Assembly (NCBI GenBank): GCA_934462885.1 | Contig: CAKSJC010000026.1 | Span: forward strand, 1 to 13,901 | Direction: 5' to 3' | DNA length: 13,901 nucleotides | Origin: an uncultured Eubacteriales bacterium | GTDB taxonomy: Bacteria > Bacillota > Clostridia > Oscillospirales > CAG-272 | Shown here: piece after piece, positions 8,346-13,901 of the stretch | Numbering within the stretch: the first letter of the stretch is position 1 | Layout: every line of letters begins with the position of its first letter | Program-made: the position numbers and the translations under genes | Notes under the pieces: generated by a model | What the model saw: only the letters and a program-made list of their open reading frames with translations | Databases searched by the model: none | What the model was told of the DNA's origin: nothing

Positions 8346-9381
8346 TTTTCTTTACCTGACGGCTTCCCTGATGATACCTTGTTTCACGCCGCTCCGCTTC
8401 CTTTATTTTTCTTTCTCTTTCATATTTGTCGTAAGCTACTATTATCTTCTGAACGAGTCTGTGGCGCACCACGTCGCGATCTGAAAACTCATGTATTCCT
8501 ATTCCTTCTATCCCGCGCAGTATCCGCACCGCGACCGACAATCCGCTTTTTTTCCCTCTCGGAAGATCCGTTTGCGTAGGGTCACCCGTCACAACAGCCT
8601 TTGAGCCGTTTCCGAGTCTTGTAAGGAACATCTTCATCTGTTCCGGTGTGGTATTCTGCGCTTCATCAAGTATGATAAATGAGTCGTCGAGGGTACGGCC
8701 TCTCATGTACGCGAGCGGCGCTATCTCGATCGTCATTTTTTCCATCATCCTTGCGCACGACTCTGCTCCGAGCATCTCATAAAGCGCGTCGTAGAGCGGC
8801 CTCAGGTAAGGATCTATCTTGCTCTGCAAATCTCCCGGAAGAAAACCAAGACTCTCTCCTGCCTCTACCGCCGGGCGGGTGATGATAATACGGCTCACTT
8901 CATGTGCGCGGAGCGCTTTAACAGCCGCCGCCACGGCAAGGTATGTTTTACCTGTTCCGGCAGGACCAATACCGAGAACAATAGTATTTTTCTTTATTTC
9001 GTCAAGATACTTTTTTTGACCGACAGTCCTTGCTTTTATCGGCTTCCCTTTTGCGGTAACGAAAAAGCAATCCTCGTCAAAACCGGAAAGCTCGGCAACT
9101 CTTCCATCCTTTACCATTCCGATAACGTAATCAACACTTTGATCTGTCGGCTCTTCGCCAAATGAAATTATTCTTTTCAAATATTTGAGAACGTCAGCCG
9201 CCAAGTTTACGTCATCTGCTTCTCCTTCGATGACGATAGAATCCCCGTCGGTGTTTTCATTTTCCGTATTAAAAAGTCTTACGGAAAACTCGTCCTCTAT
9301 TCTTCTCGCGTTTTTATCAAAGCTTCCAAACAGCTTGGAAGTCACGTCTGCGGAAGGCGTTGTTATTTTTCTTTGAATCAT
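8335..9381 (-). CDS. phoH: PhoH-family ATPase
   Basis: With the ATG at 9381 this is a 348-residue PhoH-like protein. The N-terminal part resembles a KH-like domain (FGSFDKN... IVIEGEADDV), followed by a P-loop ATPase with Walker A GPAGTGKT (139-146) and Walker B FIILDEAQN (235-243), then the family-typical TGDPTQTDLP. An open frame reaches back to a GTG at 9474. I reject that start because it lacks a ribosome site, the extra 31 residues are arginine/lysine-rich and unlike the family, and that stretch contains two GC-rich hairpins. The chosen ATG has only a weak site (ACGGG). Family members act near ybeY in RNA metabolism; the exact activity is uncertain. Confidence 0.92.
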   Translation of the reverse strand: MIQRKITTPSADVTSKLFGSFDKNARRIEDEFSVRLFNTENENTDGDSIVIEGEADDVNLAADVLKYLKRIISFGEEPTDQSVDYVIGMVKDGRVAELSGFDEDCFFVTAKGKPIKARTVGQKKYLDEIKKNTIVLGIGPAGTGKTYLAVAAAVKALRAHEVSRIIITRPAVEAGESLGFLPGDLQSKIDPYLRPLYDALYEMLGAESCARMMEKMTIEIAPLAYMRGRTLDDSFIILDEAQNTTPEQMKMFLTRLGNGSKAVVTGDPTQTDLPRGKKSGLSVAVRILRGIEGIGIHEFSDRDVVRHRLVQKIIVAYDKYERERKIKEAERRETRYHQGSRQVKKNAE

Positions 9382-9397
9382 AAAAATACCCGTTTTA

Positions 9398-9462
9398 CCG
9401 CGCTGACACGCGGACATGAAACTTTTTTTGAAAGAATGCCGCCCGCGCGGTATCCTTTCAAA
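9398..9462 (-). promoter_or_regulatory. Two consecutive stem-loops upstream of phoH
   Basis: TTTGAAAG (9427-9434) pairs with CTTTCAAA (9455-9462) around an inner CCGC/GCGG stem (9439-9442 with 9447-9450). Nearer the start, CCGCG (9398-9402) pairs with CGCGG (9409-9413) around a 6-nt loop. Both lie in the 171-bp yqfD-phoH gap. Neither has a downstream T-run on the minus strand. They may be leader structures or a site limiting read-through from yqfD. I see no clear promoter in the rest of 9463-9552. Confidence 0.35.
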
Positions 9463-9552
9463 GCTCAGATACACTGTATTTCAAGTTGAACTATATCTTT
9501 TACGCATATATGATACACATATAAAATTTTTCCCTCGGAAAACGGAATAATT

Positions 9553-10749
9553 TTACGGTATATCCTCCGCCGTAAACTCCTTTGTTATTCCGATATCTTT
9601 TGTGATATACAGAAGGCAGTCGATATTGTATAATCCGTCTGTAAAATATTTGTCCGTCGTTTTTGACACAAGTTCTCCGCTACGGCTCGCTTCTTTTACC
9701 TTTTCAGATAATAGTGCCATGGCTCGGTCTGCCGCTTCTTTTGCGGTTATAACTGTTTTTTCATACTCGAACTCTTTATATACATTTTTTTCGACCCACA
9801 CGGGAATTTTACAAAGTCCCAGAGGACAAAGTTGTTCCACCTTATTTATTTTATCATATTTTGTATACTCAATTCCATAGTTTTTGAAAAGATTTACCGT
9901 TTTTTTGAAAAATTTTATGCTTTCCTTAATTTTTTCACGACCCGTATAGCTTTTTTCTTCACATTCGGTATTCACTTCAACGTGTATCGGCTCAGCTGTC
10001 TCACATATAACCTCCCCTGCGGCGTACTCGCATCTGTATCCTCCGTCTTTTTTTTCAACTACACCGGAAATCAGCACCTGCCCGCATCTTACCGTGTCTC
10101 CCCTTTTTACAGCAGCCTGCCCTTCAAACACGTTTATTTCTTTTACTACTCCGTCGCAGTCTGCCACAACGTTTGCATATGTATTTTTACCGTGCTTCTC
10201 ACGCTCATCTTTCCACAATTCCCTAACCTGTATTTCGGCAACCGTTCCGTTCATATATACAGACAACCATGCTATATCATGCTGAGCAGCTGAATACTTC
10301 GCGTGAAGATCGTTGAAATCTACCTTTGAAAAATTCGTTCCGATCCCGAATCCCAGCTCATCAAGAAGCGATATTATCTCAGAATCTGAAGTTTTGCTGT
10401 TTCCCTCTATCCTTATATCCCACACTATGTGCGACGAATAAAACAACCACGCGAAGAATATCACCGCTCCGATCACCGCTGCGGGACGTTTTTTTATAAA
10501 CCGCCCCAAAAGAGGAAATCCGTGTATATCGCTTGTCAAGTACGGAATTGACTCTTTTTCCGCGAGATAAATAAAATGACGCGCATATTTTTGTTTTATT
10601 TTTATTTTTATGCTGCCGTCGTCAAGATTCTCCAATGAGGTAAAATAAAGTTTTTTTCTGTACATCAAATCGAGCGCATGTGAAGCCGCTTCCGGGCAGA
10701 CGGTTATATATCTGTAACCGCATATAAAATCGCTCAATTTTTTTATCAT
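9553..10749 (-). CDS. yqfD: Sporulation protein YqfD
   Basis: This 398-residue protein matches YqfD, a mother-cell sporulation membrane protein in Bacillus and Clostridia. It has a cytoplasmic N-terminal domain (about 1-85) and one strong transmembrane segment (about 90-108, AAVIGAVIFFAWLFYSSHIV). A large extracytoplasmic region follows, with GNSKTSDSEIISLLDELG, ARHDIAWLSVYMNGT-like text and a carbohydrate-free beta-rich part (CDGVVKEINVFEGQAAVKRGDTV). The ATG overlaps the yqfC stop by 4 nt (ATGA), with AAAGGAGAT just upstream. In Bacillus subtilis yqfC-yqfD is under sigma-E; this is family knowledge. Confidence 0.88.
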   Translation of the reverse strand: MIKKLSDFICGYRYITVCPEAASHALDLMYRKKLYFTSLENLDDGSIKIKIKQKYARHFIYLAEKESIPYLTSDIHGFPLLGRFIKKRPAAVIGAVIFFAWLFYSSHIVWDIRIEGNSKTSDSEIISLLDELGFGIGTNFSKVDFNDLHAKYSAAQHDIAWLSVYMNGTVAEIQVRELWKDEREKHGKNTYANVVADCDGVVKEINVFEGQAAVKRGDTVRCGQVLISGVVEKKDGGYRCEYAAGEVICETAEPIHVEVNTECEEKSYTGREKIKESIKFFKKTVNLFKNYGIEYTKYDKINKVEQLCPLGLCKIPVWVEKNVYKEFEYEKTVITAKEAADRAMALLSEKVKEASRSGELVSKTTDKYFTDGLYNIDCLLYITKDIGITKEFTAEDIP

Positions 10750-11072
10750 TTTATCTCCTTTCCGGGAACATCTGTTTTTTTGTTTTCGGAAACAAGATAA
10801 ACAGAGTCAATATTTCCGCGTACATATAAAACGTTTTCTCTGAAGTCAGACAAATCAAGATGATCTCCGTTCACCGTGTATGTATCCTTTCCGACAGAAA
10901 GGACACACTCGCCCATATCATATTTAAGTATGCCGTCACAGCCGTTTACCTCCACTTCATGCTTTCCGCGTATCACAATAACCGGAACCTCAAGTATCAT
11001 ATCCGCCGGAACTTCACAGAGATCGGCTATTTTTTCGTAAAACGGTTTCTTACGGACGTATTTTTTTTGCAA
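10746..11072 (-). CDS. yqfC: Sporulation protein YqfC
   Basis: A small protein of the YabP/YqfC family, here 108 residues if started at TTG 11072. The open frame extends to a GTG at 11081, but a near-perfect ribosome site GGAGGTG (11085-11079) overlaps that GTG. The site lies 8 nt before the TTG, the normal spacing, so I choose the TTG. The text KIADLCEVPADMILEVPVI followed by a beta-rich segment and ENVLYVRGNIDSVYL is characteristic. It is coupled to yqfD by a 4-nt overlap and is the first gene of the seven-gene run. Function in spore formation is inferred from the family. Confidence 0.85.
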   Translation of the reverse strand: MQKKYVRKKPFYEKIADLCEVPADMILEVPVIVIRGKHEVEVNGCDGILKYDMGECVLSVGKDTYTVNGDHLDLSDFRENVLYVRGNIDSVYLVSENKKTDVPGKEIK

Positions 11073-11086
11073 TCTTTCCACCTCCG

Positions 11087-11119
11087 CGGCATATTGTTTA
11101 TATATATAATGATATGCCG
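11087..11119. repeat. 8-bp dyad in the yqfC/ylbJ divergent spacer
   Basis: CGGCATAT (11087-11094) and ATATGCCG (11112-11119) are perfect inverted copies 17 bp apart around an all-A/T core except two bases. The arms sit between two divergent sporulation genes and touch the yqfC ribosome site. This could be an operator for both genes or an mRNA hairpin over the yqfC start. Confidence 0.5.
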
Positions 11120-11132
11120 TTTTTTTCAGTTA
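11109..11132 (-). promoter_or_regulatory. Possible sigma-E-like -10 for yqfC
   Basis: Reading minus, CATATCAT (11116-11109) matches 6 of 8 positions of the sigma-E -10 pattern CATACAAT. A GCATTAA-like stretch about 14-15 bp upstream is a poor -35. The distance to the TTG start (about 37 nt) is reasonable. This is a weak call, supported mainly by the known sigma-E control of yqfCD and ylbJ in Bacillus. Confidence 0.25.
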
Positions 11133-11159
11133 ATGCGCCGCATATGTATGGAGAAATAT

Positions 11160-12206
11160 ATGATAAAGCGAAAAATATTATCTTCCGTTACCGCAATGTT
11201 CGCGGTAATGCTTCTTATGCTGTTCCTTATTTTTGAGGAAAAATCTTCATTGGCGGTTACATCGTCTCTCTCGCTCTGCGCACTCCGCGTGATACCGGCT
11301 TTGTTCCCATACATGGTTATATCTTCCGTAATCGTTTCTCTTGATCTTCTCGAACCTATCTGCCGCTATATACCGACAGAGCGCATATTTGCGCTTCCCC
11401 GCGGCGCGGCTTCCGTTATTCTGACGGGACTGTTGTGCGGTTTCCCGGTAGGAGCCGCGGGAGCTTGCCGGCTTTATGAATCCGGCAAACTGACAAAAAA
11501 CGAAGCCGAACGGCTTATTGTTTTTTCTTCCGGCGCCAGCCCCGCGTTTCTCTGCGGAACAGTGGCTTTTCTTTGGGATTCAAAAAAATACGGTATTTTT
11601 CTTTTGATATCTCAGACTGTGCTCTCCGTTATCTGCGGGATGATCTTATCTAAAATCGGAAACAAAGATATAAACATCGGACATGATAAAGAAAATATTA
11701 AAAAGGAAATAAGCTTTCCCGCGGCGTTATGCAAGGCCGTTTCGGACGCTGCGAACGCGTCACTTTCGCTTACGGCATACGTTACGTTTTTCAGAGTTAT
11801 TTCGGTAATAGTAAGCTCTGTTTTACCGCATATTTATCTTCCGATCTCGGCAATCGCCGAGTTTTCCTTCGGGTGTGTTTCGGGAGCCTCAATCGGCGGA
11901 TATACGGGGGCATTCATCTGCGGTTTTGCGATAGGTTTCAGCGGACTGTCGGTTTTCATGCAAATATATAATATTGCGTCAAAAAGCTTTCTTAACATAA
12001 AATATTATCTTCCCGTAAAGACATTGTGCGGAATCATACTGGGCTTTCTTTCATGCTCTTTTTTCAAAGTATTTCCCATGAATCCCTCATGCAAAACATC
12101 AACCGCTTTCAGTGCCGTACCGCTTGGAAATATCATAATTTTGTATGCCGTTCTGTTCTTCATCTGCGCGCTCACTCAAATGCAAAGAAAAAAGCCACAC
12201 TCATGA
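11160..12206 (+). CDS. ylbJ: Sporulation integral membrane protein YlbJ (nucleoside-recognition/gate family)
   Basis: A 348-residue polytopic membrane protein with about eight hydrophobic segments. The start at 11160 is chosen because GGAG lies 6 nt upstream; the open frame itself runs much further back without meaning. Family-typical text includes ALRVIPALFPYMVISSVI (41-58), the gate-like loop GLLCGFPVGAAGACRLYESGKLTKNEAERLI (90-120, quoted only as landmarks) and FSSGASPAFLCGTV (122-135). YlbJ is needed for spore cortex formation in Bacillus and is made in the mother cell. It is divergent from yqfC with an 87-bp spacer, which suggests joint sporulation control. Its stop codon lies at the base of a GC-rich hairpin. 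Confidence 0.88.
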   Translation: MIKRKILSSVTAMFAVMLLMLFLIFEEKSSLAVTSSLSLCALRVIPALFPYMVISSVIVSLDLLEPICRYIPTERIFALPRGAASVILTGLLCGFPVGAAGACRLYESGKLTKNEAERLIVFSSGASPAFLCGTVAFLWDSKKYGIFLLISQTVLSVICGMILSKIGNKDINIGHDKENIKKEISFPAALCKAVSDAANASLSLTAYVTFFRVISVIVSSVLPHIYLPISAIAEFSFGCVSGASIGGYTGAFICGFAIGFSGLSVFMQIYNIASKSFLNIKYYLPVKTLCGIILGFLSCSFFKVFPMNPSCKTSTAFSAVPLGNIIILYAVLFFICALTQMQRKKPHS

Positions 12207-12228
12207 GGTTGCGCATTCGCGCAACCTC
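12205..12228. terminator. GC-rich stem-loop at the end of ylbJ
   Basis: GAGGTTGCGC (12205-12214) and GCGCAACCTC (12219-12228) form a perfect 10-bp stem with a 4-nt loop. It begins inside the ylbJ TGA. No T-run follows on the plus strand; on the minus strand a T-rich run appears only about 10 nt later. It may be a terminator or a 3'-end stabiliser. Its right arm could alternatively pair with TTGGAG at 12248-12253. Confidence 0.5.
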
Positions 12229-12297
12229 CAAGGTGCGGCATAGTTGTTTGGAGATTATTGTCTGCTGTTCGGAAGGCGTATTTTCCCTTCAGAGCTA

Positions 12298-12326
12298 TTG
12301 ACAGCGGTGTTATCAGGTGTTATAAT
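12298..12326 (+). promoter_or_regulatory. Perfect-consensus sigma-A promoter
   Basis: TTGACA (12298-12303), exactly 17 bp, then TATAAT (12321-12326), with TG one base before the -10 (extended -10). This is the strongest promoter in the window, yet no protein gene follows on this strand. It reads into the structured segment below. Predicted start is about A12333. Confidence 0.85.
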
Positions 12327-12332
12327 TTCGAT

Positions 12333-12453
12333 AGAGGGATGGGCGTCGGGGACACTTTCAAAAGCGCGAGGTTTCTCGACTGTGTCGGACGTTTCTGAGC
12401 GGGTAATGTCGTGTTTATCGGCAACTCATTTGAGAGCCTGCCCCTCTTTTTTA
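12333..12453 (+). ncRNA. Candidate structured small RNA, class unknown
   Basis: Starting at the predicted start point, 12333-12344 pairs with 12436-12447 (11 of 12 positions, two of them G-T wobbles), closing the whole transcript. A run of six T (12447-12452) follows at once, as in an intrinsic terminator. Inside, hairpin A has GTC/GAC (12345-12347 with 12388-12390), GACAC/GTGTC (12351-12355 with 12382-12386) and tip CGAG-GTTT-CTCG (12367-12378). Hairpin B has TGAG/CTCA (12396-12399 with 12425-12428) and TGTCG/CGGCA (12407-12411 with 12419-12423). The result is a three-way junction of about 120 nt. I see no 5S, SRP, 6S, tmRNA or riboswitch signature. It is too short and too branched for a usual 6S RNA, though its paired ends resemble one. 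Confidence 0.55.
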
Positions 12454-12456
12454 TTT
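12436..12456 (+). terminator. Intrinsic terminator end of the candidate small RNA
   Basis: The GC-rich 3' arm GCCTGCCCCTCT (12436-12447) is followed by TTTTT-A-TTT. The partner arm is the 5' end of the same transcript; a local AGAG/CTCT stem (12433-12436 with 12444-12447) is a weaker alternative. Confidence 0.55.
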
Positions 12457-12649
12457 GACATACATACGCTTAATTCCTCGCTCTTTTGGACTCGCTTGTA
12501 TACCGCAGTTCCCGTTATATGATGATCTATTATATATGAGTAATTCTCGAAAACTATACATGCCAATGTTTACGCCTTGTGTGTTGCAAAACACAATCGA
12601 CTCAGCTTTAAGATATGTATTTACATACATTCGGTGCAAAACTTGTAAA
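12457..12649. other. Intergenic stretch without recognised gene
   Basis: This AT-rich segment separates the candidate small RNA from the tRNA terminator. It contains only minor symmetry: TTGTGT/ACACAA arms around 12577-12596 and ATGTA-TT-TACAT near 12615-12626. Short open frames on both strands lack convincing ribosome sites or recognisable protein text. Nothing further is supported. Confidence 0.5.
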
Positions 12650-12689
12650 ATAAGCAAAAAAGAGGGTAAGAACCCTCTTTTTTGCTTAT
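12650..12689 (-). terminator. Strong bidirectional terminator of tRNA-Val
   Basis: A 17-bp perfect stem: ATAAGC then A-run then GAGGG (12650-12666) with its complement (12673-12689) and a 6-nt loop. Read minus, CCCTC is followed by TTTTTT. The stem reaches the discriminator base of the tRNA. It would also stop transcription coming from the plus side. Confidence 0.85.
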
Positions 12690-12762
12690 GGAGACAACTG
12701 GAATCGAACCAGTGACCCCTTGCATGTCAAGCAAGTACTCTAACCAGCTGAGCTATGCCTCC
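12689..12762 (-). tRNA. tRNA-Val (anticodon GAC)
   Basis: Reading minus, a 74-nt cloverleaf folds cleanly. The acceptor stem is GGAGGCA/TGTCTCC with one G-T pair. The D stem is GCTC/GAGT, and the anticodon stem CTTGC/GCAAG carries loop TTGACAT, giving anticodon GAC (plus-strand GTC at 12726-12728). The variable loop is GGGTC, and the T arm is ACTGG-TTCGATT-CCAGT. The discriminator is A. CCA is not encoded, so it must be added after transcription. It decodes valine codons GUC and GUU. Confidence 0.97.
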
Positions 12763-12764
12763 AT

Positions 12765-12792
12765 ACCTCGGTTAATAAAAATCAACCGAGGT
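12765..12792. repeat. 9-bp dyad overlapping the tRNA-Val transcription start
   Basis: ACCTCGGTT (12765-12773) and AACCGAGGT (12784-12792) are perfect inverted copies 10 bp apart, placed between the tRNA 5' end and its -10. The predicted start point falls within the upstream arm, so the RNA could not form the full hairpin from its own promoter. Either it acts in DNA or it folds only in a read-through transcript. Confidence 0.6.
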
Positions 12793-12793
12793 C

Positions 12794-12822
12794 ATTATAT
12801 CACATTACAACAGAAAATGCAA
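12794..12822 (-). promoter_or_regulatory. Sigma-A promoter of tRNA-Val
   Basis: Reading minus, TTGCAT (12822-12817), 17-bp spacer, TATAAT (12799-12794) with TG one base before it. Predicted start near 12787, about 25 nt before the mature tRNA. Confidence 0.75.
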
Positions 12823-12856
12823 TATCTAAAAAGTATTTTTTTGAATCTTCTGTTTT

Positions 12857-13901
12857 TTATTTCATCTTCGATTTTTCGTAGAAAATCTCAACAGACATTA
12901 TTTCAGGACCTCCAACCTTTGTAACGCCGGATTCATCGCAAACTCTTTTGAAAAACTCAAGATACTCCTGCCTGTCCTTTTTATTCAACTGAAACATGAG
13001 AGTGAACACAACGCTCATTTTCTGTTCCTCAACCCTATGCGTAAGGTCGGCGTCTCCCTGTACTGCCTCAAGACCGCGATCCAGTATTTCTATATACTCC
13101 ATCAGCGAATCCTTCGACGTCCAGCTTTGCGTTGACGCGCCGGTGTACATATCAAGTACGGCTCCCTCTTTAGCTTTGGCTTCTTCAAATTTTGATGTGA
13201 GAAGGTCAATATATTCTCTCATCATAGGAGCCGCCGCTCCGTAATAGCAATTCAGAAAATCGTCTATGAGCTCGTCTGTATCCAGTTCGGGATTCCACAT
13301 GAGTTTAGCCGTAACATACGATCTAAGCGCCCACATATCTCCTCCAACCTCGTCATTTCCCTGCATAAATACCATGCTGACGTTATTGTCTGCGTAATAC
13401 TGAAGGTGGTTCTTTATAGTGTAAAAATTCGGAAACGGCATCATGAAATTATTGAAATTTATTATATAATCCCACAGATATATTTTCGTGAGCTTTCCGT
13501 ACTCCGTAAAAACACTCTCAAATTTTTCCGCATCTTCGTTTTCATCTGCATCGAAATTTATGCCGCAGTAGTACTCTACAGGACAAAACACAACAAAAAC
13601 GTTATCTCTGAACTCAATATTTTTCGGCATATCAAGGCTATACGTATACGCGAGAGTCGATATTGTTTTGTCCGGATATGCCTCGGCTATCTTATTTACC
13701 ATATAATAAATCGGTCCGCCCATAGTACCCGTCTGTTCGGCTATCTCCTTACATTTTTCACATTGACAGAAAAATACGTTGTCGTTTTGGCTTACCGACC
13801 ACCAATCACACTCAGGCTTTTTCTCCATCCTCTCTCCGAGATTCTTAATAAGCTCGGCTATCATCTCATCGTTTGAACAGCAAAGCTGCGTCATGTTAGT
13901 C
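12857..13901 (-). CDS. DUF4838-domain protein, C-terminal part (5' end outside window)
   Basis: The frame stays open to the right edge, so the ATG at 13894 is probably internal. Proteins of this family are much longer than the roughly 347 codons seen. Matching text, numbered from that ATG, includes WWSVSQNDN (31-39), a cysteine cluster C43-x-C45-x2-C48, GPIYYMVNKIAEAYPDK, STLAYTYS, IYLWDYIINFNNFMMPFPN, LRSYVTAKLMWNPELD and FLNCYYGAAAP. This is the DUF4838 pattern often found with glycoside hydrolase-like modules in gut bacteria; the reaction is not established. The cysteines may bind metal. The gene ends 95 bp before tRNA-Val with no clear terminator between. Confidence 0.78.
   Translation of the reverse strand, partial: TNMTQLCCSNDEMIAELIKNLGERMEKKPECDWWSVSQNDNVFFCQCEKCKEIAEQTGTMGGPIYYMVNKIAEAYPDKTISTLAYTYSLDMPKNIEFRDNVFVVFCPVEYYCGINFDADENEDAEKFESVFTEYGKLTKIYLWDYIINFNNFMMPFPNFYTIKNHLQYYADNNVSMVFMQGNDEVGGDMWALRSYVTAKLMWNPELDTDELIDDFLNCYYGAAAPMMREYIDLLTSKFEEAKAKEGAVLDMYTGASTQSWTSKDSLMEYIEILDRGLEAVQGDADLTHRVEEQKMSVVFTLMFQLNKKDRQEYLEFFKRVCDESGVTKVGGPEIMSVEIFYEKSKMK

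Noticed and set aside
8335..9474. Longer phoH reading frame from GTG 9474
   Set aside because: No ribosome site, basic non-family N-terminus and two hairpins in that stretch; ATG 9381 fits the family start.
10860..11159. N-terminal 100-codon extension of the ylbJ frame
   Set aside because: It overlaps yqfC on the other strand, reads as poor protein text, and GGAG supports the start at 11160.
12426..12428. Selenocysteine codon at the internal TGA
   Set aside because: No selenoprotein-like context and no evident SECIS structure; a plain stop or chance frame is simpler.
12333..12453. 5S rRNA, SRP RNA or standard 6S RNA
   Set aside because: The three-way shape and length recall 5S, but its conserved loop sequences are absent. 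There is no SRP GGAAG-type tetraloop region, and it is too short and branched for a usual 6S.
12451..12657. 68-codon minus-strand frame between the small RNA and the tRNA
   Set aside because: Overlaps the tRNA terminator stem and the T-run, and shows no recognisable domain.

Overview
The window looks like chromosome from an endospore-forming Clostridia-type Firmicute, possibly a gut commensal. The signs are three conserved sporulation genes (yqfC, yqfD, ylbJ), a Firmicute-style phoH-ybeY-era-recO block, consensus sigma-A promoters, and sugar-degradation genes (rhamnulokinase, a DUF4838 protein). I see no insertion sequence, phage gene or CRISPR array.

Layout. 1-1037 (minus): a CapA/PGA_cap-fold lipoprotein, cut by the window edge, whose metal-site motifs are almost all substituted. 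1093-3479 (minus): rhamnulokinase (rhaB) and a xylose-isomerase-like TIM-barrel protein. They share a strong sigma-A promoter near 3655-3683 and a leader of about 170 nt with a stem-loop. The CapA-like gene lies 55 bp downstream and may belong to the same unit. 3756-11072 (minus): a compact run in transcription order yqfC, yqfD, phoH, ybeY, era, recO, mutS2. These cover sporulation, 16S rRNA/ribosome maturation and DNA repair or ribosome rescue. The gaps are tiny or overlapping, except for a 171-bp gap before phoH. 11160-12206 (plus): ylbJ, a sporulation membrane protein, divergent from yqfC across an 87-bp spacer with an 8+8 dyad.

12207-12688 holds no convincing protein gene. It does contain a perfect-consensus sigma-A promoter (TTGACA, 17 bp, TATAAT, extended -10) reading plus. 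The predicted transcript is about 120 nt; its 5' and 3' ends pair with each other directly before a T-run. This is the best candidate here for an undescribed element: a free-standing structured small RNA.

12689-12762 (minus) is tRNA-Val(GAC), with its own promoter, a dyad over its start point and a strong bidirectional terminator touching its 3' end. 12857-13901 (minus) is the C-terminal part of a DUF4838 protein, probably carbohydrate-related, that continues out of the window.

All assignments come from reading motifs by eye. No database search or folding program was run.
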